A stretch of DNA of 64,000 nucleotides from Aestuariivirga litoralis (GTDB lineage: Bacteria > Pseudomonadota > Alphaproteobacteria > Rhizobiales > Aestuariivirgaceae). The DNA is taken from positions 124,001 to 188,000 of the forward strand of contig NZ_WAHS01000002.1 in the NCBI RefSeq assembly GCF_015714715.1, read 5' to 3'. Under the pieces are notes generated by a model, which had not been told where the DNA came from, ran no database searches, and saw only the letters and a program-made list of their open reading frames with translations. Both the position numbers and the translations under genes were made by a program. Below, piece by piece: positions 26,303 through 35,850 of this stretch (positions within the stretch are counted from its first letter, which is position 1; every line of letters begins with the position of its first letter).

Positions 26303-26397
26303 ATCTATCCCGCCTCTGCACGCCCCAGATGGCGGAACTTAGACGATTAAATGGCAAAGGGGGAGAGTCTATCTGTCAGCCCTGGCCGTAGCCCTCG

Positions 26398-27642
26398 TCA
26401 ATTCAACGTGTGGCGCAACTTTTCAGCCTGCTTGGACAGAAAGTTACGGATGGCAGGATCATGCTCCAGCGCCATGGCGCGGGCATAGGCCGCCAATGCT
26501 TCATCAATCTTGCCGCTGCGCGCCAAAAGATCGGCCCGCACCGCGTGATAGGGCTGATAGGGCTCAAGCTCCGGAAAGGCAGTGGCATTTGGCAAGGCCG
26601 CAAGCCCTGCCGCAACGCCGTCTTTCTCGGCAATGGCCGCAGCCCAGTTCAACTTCACCACGGCAGATTCCGTCAACTGATACAGCGCCTGGTACAGCAG
26701 GCACAAAGCTTGCCAATCGGTAATGCCCGATGCGCGCCGCGCTGCATGAACCGATTGGATGGCGGCTTCCAGTTGATAGCGCCCGATCTGGCCCATCGCA
26801 CCCGCCCGGCGCAGCAGGCTTTCAGCCGCATTGATATCGTCCAAGTCCCACAGCGTAATGTCCTGCTCCAGCAAAGGCACAAAGCCCCCATCAAAGCGCC
26901 TTGCCTTGCGCCGCGATTGCAGGAACAGCATTAGCGCCAGCAGCCCCAAACATTCTGGTTCGCCGGGCAGCAACTCCACCACCAGCCGCCCCAGCCACAG
27001 GGCCTCTTCGGTGAGAGCATTGTTGAGATGATCGGCCTCGTTCCAGCCTTGCGCGTAACAGGCATAGATCGCCTCCAGAACCGTCTCAAGCCTTTCGCCC
27101 AGCGCCTCGCGCTCGGGCACACGGAACGGAATGCCCGCCACTCTTATTTTAGCCTTGGCGCGCGACAGCCTCTGGCCCATCGTCGCCGGCGGCACGAGAA
27201 AAGCGGCAGCGATCTGCTCGGCATTCAAACCCAGAATGGTCTGCAGAATGAGTGGCGAACGGATACCGGGATCAAGTGCTGGATGCGCGCAGGCAAACAT
27301 CAGCGCCAGACGTTCATCTGGAATAGCAGGTGCGCTTTTGGCCATGTCCTCAAGCTCCTCAGCCAGCAGAAGCAGATGATCCGCAGCATCGGCGCGGCTC
27401 TTGTGTTTGCGCGTGCCATCAATGTGCTTGCGCTTGGCCACCGCGATCAGCCAGGCATCGGGATTTTGAGGAATGCCCGTCACCGGCCAATCCTGCAACG
27501 CAGCGACGAAGGCTTCGGCCAAGGCGTCCTCGGCCTGCGCCACGTCGCGCGTGCGTTTGGCCAGAAAGGCGACCAGCCGCCCATAACTCGCGCGCGCCAC
27601 CCGCTGCGCAGCATCATGGGCAAGCTGTTCACCACTGGGCAC
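26398..27642 (-). CDS. ECF42-type RNA polymerase sigma factor with C-terminal extension
   Basis: A 414-residue protein. Region 2 (RDVAQAEDALAEAFVAALQDWP) and region 4 (LNAEQIAAAFLVPPATMGQRLSRAKAKI) lie in the first 170 residues. A helical, TPR-like C-terminal extension of about 230 residues follows, as in the ECF42 group. The next gene upstream encodes a YciI/DGPF protein, the usual genetic partner of ECF42 factors. No anti-sigma factor is adjacent, which also fits that group. Start: GTG 27642 with AGGGA seven bases upstream; TTG 27645 is an alternative. Confidence 0.9.
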   Translation of the reverse strand: MPSGEQLAHDAAQRVARASYGRLVAFLAKRTRDVAQAEDALAEAFVAALQDWPVTGIPQNPDAWLIAVAKRKHIDGTRKHKSRADAADHLLLLAEELEDMAKSAPAIPDERLALMFACAHPALDPGIRSPLILQTILGLNAEQIAAAFLVPPATMGQRLSRAKAKIRVAGIPFRVPEREALGERLETVLEAIYACYAQGWNEADHLNNALTEEALWLGRLVVELLPGEPECLGLLALMLFLQSRRKARRFDGGFVPLLEQDITLWDLDDINAAESLLRRAGAMGQIGRYQLEAAIQSVHAARRASGITDWQALCLLYQALYQLTESAVVKLNWAAAIAEKDGVAAGLAALPNATAFPELEPYQPYHAVRADLLARSGKIDEALAAYARAMALEHDPAIRNFLSKQAEKLRHTLN

Positions 27643-27652
27643 CAATCAGTCC

Positions 27653-28006
27653 CTACATCGTCACTTTCCAGACGGGCCGCACTTCCATGGTTCCGGTTTG
27701 CGCGCCGGGGCACTTGGCGGCCCAGGCAATGGCCTCATCCAGATCCTTGGCTTCAATGATGTAATAGCCGCCCAGCTGTTCCTTGCTTTCGGAATAGGGG
27801 CCATTCAACACCTTGGTCTTGCCGCCGGAAACCCGCACCGTTGAGGCATCGGCTGAGGAATGCAGACGGTCACCGCCCACCATCGCGCCGGCCTTCAGCA
27901 AAGCTTGGGTATAGACGGCATAGGCAGCACTCATCTGCTCGCCATCCTTCTGCGTCATGTTGGCCATTCCGCTTTCGTCGCCGTAAATCATCAACATATA
28001 TTGCAT
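27653..28006 (-). CDS. YciI/DGPF family protein, partner of the sigma factor
   Basis: A 117-residue YCII-related protein (MQYMLMIYGDESG start, GGDRLHSS, NGPYSESKEQLGGYYIIEAKDLDEAI). This family accompanies ECF42 sigma factors; its biochemical role is not established. It precedes the sigma gene by about 10 bases on the same strand. ATG 28006 is preferred over the open frame to 28039. Confidence 0.9.
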   Translation of the reverse strand: MQYMLMIYGDESGMANMTQKDGEQMSAAYAVYTQALLKAGAMVGGDRLHSSADASTVRVSGGKTKVLNGPYSESKEQLGGYYIIEAKDLDEAIAWAAKCPGAQTGTMEVRPVWKVTM

Positions 28007-28114
28007 GGAACTCTCCCTGATCTGACAGCAGGCCACCACGGCCGCCTGCCATCATGACGGGCGAGTATTGGCGATTTCGACAGGGGGAGGAAGATTATTT
28101 GGCAGCGGGTAAAA

Positions 28115-29512
28115 TCAGCCCAGCGCCTTGTTGATCTCTTCCGTCATCTTCTTGGCATCGCCGAACAGCATCAGCGTGTTGTCGCGCCAAAAGAGGGGGT
28201 TATCGACCCCCGCGTAACCAGAAGCCATGCCGCGCTTGATGAACATCACGGTTTTGGCCTTCCACACTTCCAGAACCGGCATGCCGTAGATGGGCGAGGT
28301 CGGGTCATCCTTGGCCGAAGGATTGGTCACGTCATTGGCACCGATCACAAAGGCAATATCGGCCTGGGCGAATTCGGAATTGATGTCTTCCAGCTCGAAG
28401 ACTTCATCGTAAGGCACATTGGCCTCGGCCAGCAACACATTCATGTGGCCGGGCATGCGGCCCGCCACCGGATGGATGGCATATTTCACCGTCACACCGG
28501 CCGCCTTCAGATGATCCGCCATTTCGCGCAGCGCGTGCTGGGCCTGCGCCACCGCCATGCCGTAACCCGGCACGATGATCACGCTGGATGCGTTCTTCAT
28601 CATGAAGCCGGCATCTTCAGCCGAGCCCTGCTTGACGGGTTTCGCCTCAGCCGTGCCCTTGGGCCCGGCACTCTCGCCGCCGAAGCCACCGAGGATCACC
28701 GAGATGAAAGAGCGGTTCATGCCCTTGCACATGATGTAGGACAGGATCGCACCGGATGAACCGACCAGCGCGCCGGTAATGATCAGCGCCGTATTGTGCA
28801 GCGTGAAACCGATTCCCGCTGCCGCCCAGCCGGAATAGGAATTCAGCATCGAGACGACAACCGGCATGTCTGCCCCGCCGATCGGAATGATCAGCAGGAA
28901 GCCCAGCGCCAGGCTGATCAGCACGACGAGCCAGAAATCAATGGCACTCTGGCTGTCGAAGAAACCATAAATGAAAAACACCAGCGCCAGAGCCAGCACC
29001 GCATTGATCACATGCCGCGCCGGCAGCATGATCGGAGCACCCGACATGCGGCCATCAAGTTTCAGAAACGCAATGATCGAGCCGGTAAAGGTGACGGCAC
29101 CAATCGCCACGCCCAAAGCCATTTCGATCCGGCTTTGCGTGTGGATCAAGCCATCACTGGCAATTCCAAATTCAGTCGGCGCATAAAACGCCGCTGCTGC
29201 CACAAACACGGCAGCAAGGCCGACAAGCGAGTGAAAAGCCGCCACCAGCTGTGGCATCGCCGTCATCGCAATGCTGCGCGCCATGTAAGCGCCAATGCCG
29301 CCACCAATGGCAATGCCGGCAATGATGATGATCCACACCAGCGGGTTGGTGGGTGCGGCAATTGCCAGCGTGGTGAGGATGGCAATGCCCATGCCTACCA
29401 TGCCGTAAGTGTTGCCCTTGCGCGATGTGGCGGGCGACGAAAGTCCGCGCAACGCCATGATGAACAGCGCGCCGGAGACCAGATAAAGAAGAGCCGCGAG
29501 ATTGGCGCTCAT
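28115..29512 (-). CDS. pntB: NAD(P) transhydrogenase subunit beta
   Basis: A 465-residue subunit of the proton-translocating transhydrogenase. The N-terminal half carries about eight to nine membrane helices (domain II). The C-terminal 190 residues form the NADP(H)-binding domain III with VPGYGMAVAQAQHALREM and the late GANDVTNP segment. It uses the proton gradient to make NADPH from NADH. It starts one base after the end of pntAB (TGAGATG). Third gene of the pnt operon. Confidence 0.97.
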   Translation of the reverse strand: MSANLAALLYLVSGALFIMALRGLSSPATSRKGNTYGMVGMGIAILTTLAIAAPTNPLVWIIIIAGIAIGGGIGAYMARSIAMTAMPQLVAAFHSLVGLAAVFVAAAAFYAPTEFGIASDGLIHTQSRIEMALGVAIGAVTFTGSIIAFLKLDGRMSGAPIMLPARHVINAVLALALVFFIYGFFDSQSAIDFWLVVLISLALGFLLIIPIGGADMPVVVSMLNSYSGWAAAGIGFTLHNTALIITGALVGSSGAILSYIMCKGMNRSFISVILGGFGGESAGPKGTAEAKPVKQGSAEDAGFMMKNASSVIIVPGYGMAVAQAQHALREMADHLKAAGVTVKYAIHPVAGRMPGHMNVLLAEANVPYDEVFELEDINSEFAQADIAFVIGANDVTNPSAKDDPTSPIYGMPVLEVWKAKTVMFIKRGMASGYAGVDNPLFWRDNTLMLFGDAKKMTEEINKALG

Positions 29513-29513
29513 C

Positions 29514-29822
29514 TCACTTGTCCTTCTTCTTGTACATGGCGAGCATCCGGTTGGTGACCAGGAAGCCACCGAAGATATTCACCGAAGCCAGGATCAGCGC
29601 GAGAAAACCAAAGATCATCGCCAGCCAGGAGCCCGACGCCACGGCCCCTGCGCCCACCGCAAGAAGCGCACCCACCACGATCACCGAGGAGATCGCATTG
29701 GTCACGCTCATCAGCGGCGTATGCAAAGCCGGTGTCACGTTCCACACGACATAGTATCCAACAAAAACCGCCAGCACGAAGATCGAAAACAGATAGACAA
29801 ACGGGTCAACCAGCTGGTCCAT
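29514..29822 (-). CDS. pntAB: NAD(P) transhydrogenase subunit alpha, part 2
   Basis: A 102-residue membrane subunit with three hydrophobic helices ([57 protein letters not shown]). It corresponds to the membrane part of alpha that is fused in E. coli but separate in alphaproteobacteria. Its ATG overlaps the stop of pntAA (TGATG). Confidence 0.95.
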   Translation of the reverse strand: MDQLVDPFVYLFSIFVLAVFVGYYVVWNVTPALHTPLMSVTNAISSVIVVGALLAVGAGAVASGSWLAMIFGFLALILASVNIFGGFLVTNRMLAMYKKKDK

Positions 29823-30943
29823 CACTTTGCTCCCTGAAACATCGGATGCACCAGCGCGCCATCCTTGGCGATCAGCGTGCCCTTGACCAGATCATCCTCG
29901 AAATTAATCGCAAGCGTGCCGTCCTTCGCGGTCATCGTCTCGATGAAATTGGAAAGGTTCTTGGCAAAAAGTGGCGTGGCATTGCCGGCCAGCCTGCCTG
30001 CGAGATTCAGCGTGCCGATGATCGACACGCCCTTATGCACCACAATCTCGTCGGGCTTTGACAGCGGGCAATTGCCGCCGCGTTCTACAGCCAGATCGAC
30101 GATCACCGAGCCAGGCTTCATGCTCTCCACCATTTCCTTGGTGATGAGCACCGGCGCAGGCCGCCCCGGAATGAGGGCGGTGGTGATGACAATGTCCTGG
30201 TTCTTCACATGGTCGGCCACCAGCTTGGCTTGCTTGGCTTTGTCTTCGGTGGAAAGTTCTTTGGCATAGCCGCCCGATGTCGCTGCATCCGCCACATCGG
30301 CAAACACGAATTTCGCACCCAGCGATTTCACCTGTTCTTCGGTGGCCTTGCGCACATCGGTGGCAGAGACAATGGCACCCAAACGCCGCGCGGTCGCGAT
30401 GGCCTGCAGTCCTGCCACACCCACCCCCATGATGAACACTTTCGCAGCAGCCACAGTGCCCGCCGCGGTCATCATCATCGGCAAAGCGCGTCCGAAATGC
30501 GCGGAGGCATCAATCACGGCTTTGTATCCAGCCAGATTGGCTTGCGAAGAGAGAATGTCCATGCTCTGCGCGCGCGAAATGCGCGGCATCAATTCCATGG
30601 CAAAAGCAGTGACACCGCTTTTGGCGATGGCTTCCAGCCCCGCCTTGTCACCATAAGGCTCCAGTCCCGCCGCGAGCACAGCGCCCTTTTTCATCGCTTT
30701 CAGAACAGCAGAGGAAGGCCGGCGCACCGAAAGAACGATGTCAGCATCCGTGACCACATCGGGCCCTTTGCCGATCACCGCACCGGCCGCCTGATAGTCC
30801 GCATCGGAAATGTTGGAGCCAGCGCCCGCCCCCGCCTGCACGGCAACAGCGAAGCCCTTTTTCACATAAGCTTTGACAGCTTCTGCCGAAGCCGCACAGC
30901 GGCTTTCTCCGGCAACGGATTCAGCAGGAACCGCAATCTTCAT
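29822..30943 (-). CDS. pntAA: NAD(P) transhydrogenase subunit alpha, part 1
   Basis: The soluble NAD(H)-binding domain I, 373 residues. An alanine-dehydrogenase-like N-terminus ([14 protein letters not shown]) is followed by the Rossmann loop [18 protein letters not shown] and the conserved [16 protein letters not shown] segment. It is the first of the three pnt genes, 7 bases after the aa3 oxidase subunit IV gene, the arrangement common in alphaproteobacteria. Confidence 0.97.
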   Translation of the reverse strand: MKIAVPAESVAGESRCAASAEAVKAYVKKGFAVAVQAGAGAGSNISDADYQAAGAVIGKGPDVVTDADIVLSVRRPSSAVLKAMKKGAVLAAGLEPYGDKAGLEAIAKSGVTAFAMELMPRISRAQSMDILSSQANLAGYKAVIDASAHFGRALPMMMTAAGTVAAAKVFIMGVGVAGLQAIATARRLGAIVSATDVRKATEEQVKSLGAKFVFADVADAATSGGYAKELSTEDKAKQAKLVADHVKNQDIVITTALIPGRPAPVLITKEMVESMKPGSVIVDLAVERGGNCPLSKPDEIVVHKGVSIIGTLNLAGRLAGNATPLFAKNLSNFIETMTAKDGTLAINFEDDLVKGTLIAKDGALVHPMFQGAK

Positions 30944-30950
30944 GAATGGC

Positions 30951-31256
30951 TTAGGACATATGGGCGTTCATGGCGACAAACACGCCATAGATCACCAGCA
31001 CCACCACCGGCAGCGCCCATTTGCCACCGGCGCGCAGGCCGATCAGCGTGGCAATGATGCCCACGATCAGGCCACCAAAGCCCACCAGCAGATTGAACGG
31101 ATAGGCCACGAAGCGGAAATCCACCAGCGCCACCAGCGTGAAGAAGCTGATCAGGGCCACCACCACCGACCATTGCAGGAAGCCTTCATACGTGGCCCGA
31201 TGGGCATCCATGCCGGTCAGCACAGGTTGCGAAGAATTGGAGTGGTGGTCGGCCAT
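30951..31256 (-). CDS. aa3-type cytochrome c oxidase subunit IV-like protein
   Basis: A 101-residue protein with the bacterial COX IV signature (MDAHRATYEGFLQW) at about residues 16-29 and three hydrophobic segments after it. Classical members have a single helix and about 50-70 residues, so this one is extended at the C-terminus by two helices. It sits at the head of the pnt operon, as in many alphaproteobacteria. Catalytic oxidase subunits are not in the window. ATG 31256 (MADHHSNSS) is chosen; the frame to 31295 adds an unlikely leader. Confidence 0.88.
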   Translation of the reverse strand: MADHHSNSSQPVLTGMDAHRATYEGFLQWSVVVALISFFTLVALVDFRFVAYPFNLLVGFGGLIVGIIATLIGLRAGGKWALPVVVLVIYGVFVAMNAHMS

Positions 31257-31389
31257 GTTGTCCTCGAATTGTCGAATGCTGGTTGTTTCCAACATTATCT
31301 ATCGGAATGAAGTCCAAGCCGCAATTGTCATTGATTGTCGCAATGGGAAGTTTGGGCTATTCATCGCACTGCAGCATTTTGAGGGTTCC

Positions 31390-32166
31390 ATGGATTTGAA
31401 CGGCAAGACGGCCATCATAACCGGCGCGGCATCAGGCCTGGGCCGCGCCATCGCGAAGCGCTTTGTGGCGGCGGGCGCCAAAGTGGCCATCGCCGATCTG
31501 AACCTGGCCGCCGCCGAAACCACCGCAAAAGAGCTTTCCAGCACCGGCCAGACCATGGCGCTGGTCATGGATGTGACCAGTGAAGACGCCGTGAATGCCG
31601 GCGTGGCCAAAGTGGCGGAAGCTTGGGGCCGCATCGACATCCTGGTGTCCAACGCCGGCATCCAGATCGTGCACAAGCTGGAGGAGTTCCCCTTCGCCGA
31701 CTGGAAAAAGGTCATGGCCATCCATCTGGACGGCGCCTTCCTAACGTCAAAAGCCGTGCTGCCCATCATGTACAAACAGAATTCCGGCCAGATCATTTTC
31801 ATGGGCTCGGTCCATTCCAAACTGGCCTCGCCGTTGAAGTCGGCCTACGTCGCCGCCAAGCATGGCATCATGGGCCTGGCCCGCGTCATCGCCAAGGAAG
31901 GTGCCGCCCACGGCGTGCGCACCAATGTCATCTGCCCTGGCTTTGTCAAAACCCCACTGGTCGAAAAGCAAATCCCCGAGCAGGCCAAGACGCTGGGCAT
32001 CTCTGAGGAAGAGGTGGTCAAGAAAGTCATGCTGGGTGGCACGGTGGATGGTGAATTCACCACGCTGGAAGATGTGGCCGAAGTGGCCTTCACTTTCGCC
32101 AGCTTCCCGACCAACGCGCTCACCGGCCAGTCGCTGGTGGTGAGCCACGGCTGGTTTATGGAGTAG
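31390..32166 (+). CDS. bdhA: 3-Hydroxybutyrate dehydrogenase (SDR family)
   Basis: A 258-residue short-chain dehydrogenase that interconverts 3-hydroxybutyrate and acetoacetate with NAD, in polyhydroxybutyrate and ketone-body use. Cofactor loop TGAASGLGRAIA, NAG motif in LVSNAGIQ, catalytic Ser in MGSVHS and YVAAK as YxxxK. The family stretch ICPGFVKTPLVEKQIPEQAK supports hydroxybutyrate specificity. GAGGG four bases before ATG 31390 fixes the start; the frame upstream to 31138 overlaps the opposite gene. Confidence 0.92.
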   Translation: MDLNGKTAIITGAASGLGRAIAKRFVAAGAKVAIADLNLAAAETTAKELSSTGQTMALVMDVTSEDAVNAGVAKVAEAWGRIDILVSNAGIQIVHKLEEFPFADWKKVMAIHLDGAFLTSKAVLPIMYKQNSGQIIFMGSVHSKLASPLKSAYVAAKHGIMGLARVIAKEGAAHGVRTNVICPGFVKTPLVEKQIPEQAKTLGISEEEVVKKVMLGGTVDGEFTTLEDVAEVAFTFASFPTNALTGQSLVVSHGWFME

Positions 32167-32178
32167 CGAAGAAGAGCC

Positions 32179-33249
32179 CTACGGCGTCGCCGCAGTGAAA
32201 TCGTCAAACCGCCCCGTTGGCGGAGGCGGTGCGATGCCTTTGGTGAACAGCGCCTCGGCACTGCTGCCCTTGGCGGCGGCCACGCCGATAATGCTTTCAG
32301 ACGCAGCCTTCTTGATGGCTTTTTCTTTTTCAACCGCAGCGTTGATGTCCTTGCTGCCGGTAGAGGCCACAGCGTTGTCATCACCTTCCTGGCCGAAGAT
32401 CGGCCCCTGGTCATCCACCGGGGCGGCAGGAGGCGTGGGCACCGCAGCTGTCTGTGCGGGAGGAGTCTGCGCCGGAGCAGCCGGGGCGGTTACGTCAGGT
32501 GTTGCCACCACCGGGCTCGCAGGCGGAGCCGGACCGGATTTCAAAGCCTGCAACGCCGCCTGCCCCAGTCGGTTGTTGCCCACCTTCATGAAGGTCACGC
32601 CATCGCTCTCGCGCAATTGCCGGTCAGCACCCGTGTCATCGGGCCCGCGCTGCGCGTATCCACCATTGGGGCCGAGGAAGGGCGTGCGCAGATCGACAAA
32701 GCCAGCACCCTTGGCCTCCACCCGCTCCTTGATCAGCGCGGTCACGTTCTGCATGTCGGCATCCAGCGCCGGGTCGCCCATCGGCGGCTCTCCCATCCAG
32801 AGCACCTGAATGTTCTGACCGGCCAGTGCATCGATCACTGCGTCAATGCGCGTCTTGTACAACGTGTCCCATTCCGGCGTGCCAAACTTCAGCATGGCAC
32901 CGTTGGCATCGCGCATGTCGCGCCGGTCATTCAGGCCCATCAGCACCAGGGCCGAGGTGAAATTCTTGCCTTCGATCATCTTGGGGATGGCGGCCGCCCA
33001 ATCATAGATTTCGGGCCGCGCGAGGCCTGAGCTTTCATTGAAGCGGTTAGTCACCAGCACCGGCTCGCCCGCCCCTTGCGCCATGCGCGCCAGGCCCGAG
33101 CCCATGCCGCCCGCCAGCTGGTCACCAATGATCAGCACACGGCGCGTATCGTCGGGCGGCGCTTCAGTCGGCGGCGTTGCTGCCTGATCCTGCGCAAAGG
33201 CAAGCCCCGACCATAGCACCAGCAACAAACTGAAAAACGCAAGACGCAT
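32179..33249 (-). CDS. SGNH/DUF459-like exported protein lacking catalytic Ser and His
   Basis: A 356-residue protein with a signal peptide (MRLAFFSLLLVLWSGLAFAQ) and a DUF459-type SGNH fold over about residues 35-230. Block I, normally GDSL, reads GDQLA (Gln44). The block III asparagine remains in LMGLNDRRD. Block V, normally DxxH, reads DGVTF. Two of the three catalytic residues are therefore missing and hydrolysis is unlikely; a binding or scaffold role is more plausible. The C-terminal 120 residues are Pro/Ala-rich. It follows the lytic transglycosylase gene by 10 bases, suggesting a cell-wall context. Confidence 0.82.
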   Translation of the reverse strand: MRLAFFSLLLVLWSGLAFAQDQAATPPTEAPPDDTRRVLIIGDQLAGGMGSGLARMAQGAGEPVLVTNRFNESSGLARPEIYDWAAAIPKMIEGKNFTSALVLMGLNDRRDMRDANGAMLKFGTPEWDTLYKTRIDAVIDALAGQNIQVLWMGEPPMGDPALDADMQNVTALIKERVEAKGAGFVDLRTPFLGPNGGYAQRGPDDTGADRQLRESDGVTFMKVGNNRLGQAALQALKSGPAPPASPVVATPDVTAPAAPAQTPPAQTAAVPTPPAAPVDDQGPIFGQEGDDNAVASTGSKDINAAVEKEKAIKKAASESIIGVAAAKGSSAEALFTKGIAPPPPTGRFDDFTAATP

Positions 33250-33259
33250 GGCCTATGTC

Positions 33260-34450
33260 CTAACCGCCCTTGCGCAGGTGCTCAAGCACTTTGCGCGCCG
33301 GGAAACCGTCAAGCGCCAGCCCCAGCTTTTTCTGATAGCCCAGTACCGCCTCATAGGTTTGCGCGCCAAAACGGCCGTCGGCACCACCCGTGTCAAACCC
33401 GGCTCGCGTCAGCCGGTTCTGCAATTCAACGCGCTCGGGAAAGGTAAGGTCGGTTGTCTGTGGCGGCCATACCGCCTGGATTTTGGGGCCGCCGCCAATC
33501 CGGTCGCCCAGATGGCCCACCGCCAGCGCATAGGCATGACTGAAGTTATAAGCCAGCAGCGCCTTGAAATTCTGCGTCACCAAAAACACCGGGCCGTCCA
33601 TGCCTTGCGGGATCATCACAAAGGCCGGTGCAGCAGGGGCCGAGAATGTGGCGCCAATCGCCGGCGTGATGCCAAGCTTCACCCATTCTGAAACCGGCTT
33701 CCAGTGCCCACGCCCGATGAGCGAGCGATCAAATTTATCGGGCAACTTCACTTCCCAGCCCCAGGGCCGGTCGCCCTTCCAGCCGGAAAGCTTGAGGTAA
33801 TTGGCGGTGGAGGCCAGTGCGTCTTCCTTGGAGTTCCAGATATCCTTCTTGCCGTCACCCGTCCAATCGGCAGCGGAAGAAATATAAGTGGCGGGGATGA
33901 ATTGGGTGTGGCCCATGGCACCCGCCCACGAGCCCGTAAAATTATCGGGCGGGCGAATCCCGCTCTTCAGGATTTTGAAGGCCGGGATCAACTGGTCCTG
34001 CGCATAGTTCTTCTTGTTGCCGGTATAGATCAGCGTGGCCAGGCAGCGCATCACGCTCATCGAGCCCATGTCCTTGCCGAAATTGGATTCAACACCCCAG
34101 ATGCCCAGCAGCACATCCTTGTCCACGCCATATTTGGCCTGGATGGCGGAAAGCAGCTTGGCATTGTCGGCCAGCATCTGCTTGCCGGTATTGATGCGAA
34201 TGTCGGTGACCGCCTTGTCGAGATATTCCGAAGTGGTGGATTTGAATTCCGGCTGGTTCTTGGCCAGCTTGATCACGACGGGATCAGGATCGGTGATGCC
34301 CTTGAAGGCCGCATCGAACAGCTCGCGCGAGAAACCCGCCTTCTGCACGCGCGGCCACAGAGTCTGGATAAAGGCCTCAAATTTCGGGTCGGCCTTGGCG
34401 GGTGCCGCCAGTGCAACGCCCATCAACAAGGCCAAGATCAATTTCCGCAT
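33260..34450 (-). CDS. Lytic murein transglycosylase (MltB/SLT-2 type)
   Basis: A 396-residue exported enzyme that cleaves peptidoglycan glycan strands, leaving 1,6-anhydro ends. Signal peptide (RKLILALLMGVALAAPAKA), then the MltB-type domain with the catalytic glutamate in GIWGVESNFGKDMG and the GSWAGAMGHTQFIPATY segment. A C-terminal peptidoglycan-binding domain of about 60 residues follows (FPERVELQNRL to YEAVLGYQKKLGL). ATG 34450 with upstream GAGGGG is taken over TTG 34453. Confidence 0.95.
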   Translation of the reverse strand: MRKLILALLMGVALAAPAKADPKFEAFIQTLWPRVQKAGFSRELFDAAFKGITDPDPVVIKLAKNQPEFKSTTSEYLDKAVTDIRINTGKQMLADNAKLLSAIQAKYGVDKDVLLGIWGVESNFGKDMGSMSVMRCLATLIYTGNKKNYAQDQLIPAFKILKSGIRPPDNFTGSWAGAMGHTQFIPATYISSAADWTGDGKKDIWNSKEDALASTANYLKLSGWKGDRPWGWEVKLPDKFDRSLIGRGHWKPVSEWVKLGITPAIGATFSAPAAPAFVMIPQGMDGPVFLVTQNFKALLAYNFSHAYALAVGHLGDRIGGGPKIQAVWPPQTTDLTFPERVELQNRLTRAGFDTGGADGRFGAQTYEAVLGYQKKLGLALDGFPARKVLEHLRKGG

Positions 34451-34516
34451 CAATGTCCCCTCAAGATTCGAGCAGGACCTTAGCAGGCAATACGAATTTG
34501 ATGAAATAAGGGCGGT

Positions 34517-35134
34517 TTAGCCCTTGAGCGCGATGACGGCGGCAGCGCCGGCCATCAGCCCGGCGGAGCCCTGGTTGATGCGTTTGAGCGCTTTGGCCGA
34601 CTGGAACACCATGCGGGCCCGCTTGGCCAGATAGAGAATGCTGAAAGTGAGAAACGGCGCAAAGGGCGCCATCACCGAAAGCATCGCAAGATACGACCAG
34701 AAGGTCACATGCGTCACATCAACCACCAGCGGCATCACCGAGACGAAGAACACGATGACCTTGGGGTTGCCCAGACACAGCGTCAACGCGCCCATGAAAC
34801 TGGGCCAGGCGGCGGTGGCCACATGCGCTTCATGAATGTCGGTCACATGCGGAGGGGCGCGCCAGATCTTCCAGGCCAGATAAATCAAATAAGCGCAGCC
34901 CAGATATTTCACTGCCATGAAAGCCAGCGCAAACTGATGTGCCAAGGCCGAAAGGCCTGTGGCCGCAACGGTGAACCACACCATGTCGCCCAGCATGAAG
35001 CCCAGCGCGTATGGCCATGCACCCTTGAGGCCGGTGCCCAGCCCGCGCGCAATCATCGCGGCCACACCAGGCCCCGGCGTGATCACGAAGATGAAATAGA
35101 CAAGCGCAAAGAAGGCAAGACCGGTCACTGACAT
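34517..35134 (-). CDS. LysE family exporter, copy 1
   Basis: A 205-residue inner-membrane protein of the LysE/RhtB amino-acid exporter family. FVITPGPGVAAMIARGLG is the family PGP signature and about six hydrophobic helices follow. The substrate cannot be predicted. It follows another LysE-family gene 19 bases away on the same strand. ATG 35134 (MSVTGLAFF) is chosen; the frame to 35197 overlaps the neighbour. Confidence 0.92.
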   Translation of the reverse strand: MSVTGLAFFALVYFIFVITPGPGVAAMIARGLGTGLKGAWPYALGFMLGDMVWFTVAATGLSALAHQFALAFMAVKYLGCAYLIYLAWKIWRAPPHVTDIHEAHVATAAWPSFMGALTLCLGNPKVIVFFVSVMPLVVDVTHVTFWSYLAMLSVMAPFAPFLTFSILYLAKRARMVFQSAKALKRINQGSAGLMAGAAAVIALKG

Positions 35135-35153
35135 GGCGCGGCTTCTACGCTGC

Positions 35154-35786
35154 TCAACGCTGGCTTTCAACCGCCATGCGCAGCGCCAGCCCGGCAAGCA
35201 CCGTGCCCATCAGCCAGCGTTGCAGCCGCGCGAAAAGCGGCTTCTCACGCAGGAACAGCGCAATGGTTCCCGCCGCCATGGCGATGGCCGCATTCATGAT
35301 CATGCTGATGGTGATCTGCACCGCACCCAGCACCAGCGCTTGGCCCAGAACCGGGCCGGATGCAGGATCAATGAACTGCGGCAATAGGGAGAGATAGAGC
35401 AGCGCCGCTTTCGGATTGAGCAGATTGGTCAGCAGCCCCATCACGAACAGCTTGCGCGGCCCATCCACCGGCAAATCACGCACTTCAAACGGAGAGCGCC
35501 CACCCGGCTTTAACGCACCCCAGGCCAGCCACGCAAGATAGCATGCACCGGCGATGCGCAACGCGTCATAGGCATAAGGCACAGCCATCACGATGGCCGT
35601 AATGCCAAAAGCCGCGCAGAGCAGATAAAACACAAACCCGACAAACACCCCGCCTAGCGAAATCAAAGCCGCCACCCGCCCCTGCACGATAGAGCGAGAG
35701 ACGAGATACATCATGTTAGGCCCAGGCGTGAGCACCATGCCGAGGGCAACAAGGGCAAAGGCAAAGATGTGCAAGGTGGAGGGCAT
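35154..35786 (-). CDS. LysE family exporter, copy 2
   Basis: A 210-residue LysE/RhtB-type exporter with MVLTPGPNMMYLVSRS signature near residue 20 and six predicted helices. It is only distantly similar to the adjacent copy, so the pair looks like an old duplication or two independent family members in one transcript. The exported compound is unknown. Confidence 0.92.
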   Translation of the reverse strand: MPSTLHIFAFALVALGMVLTPGPNMMYLVSRSIVQGRVAALISLGGVFVGFVFYLLCAAFGITAIVMAVPYAYDALRIAGACYLAWLAWGALKPGGRSPFEVRDLPVDGPRKLFVMGLLTNLLNPKAALLYLSLLPQFIDPASGPVLGQALVLGAVQITISMIMNAAIAMAAGTIALFLREKPLFARLQRWLMGTVLAGLALRMAVESQR

Positions 35787-35850
35787 GGCGTGGGAAATTA
35801 GAGGCCCGGCTACAGCTTAACAAGCCGAAGCTTGTCCCTATTGTCCCAAA

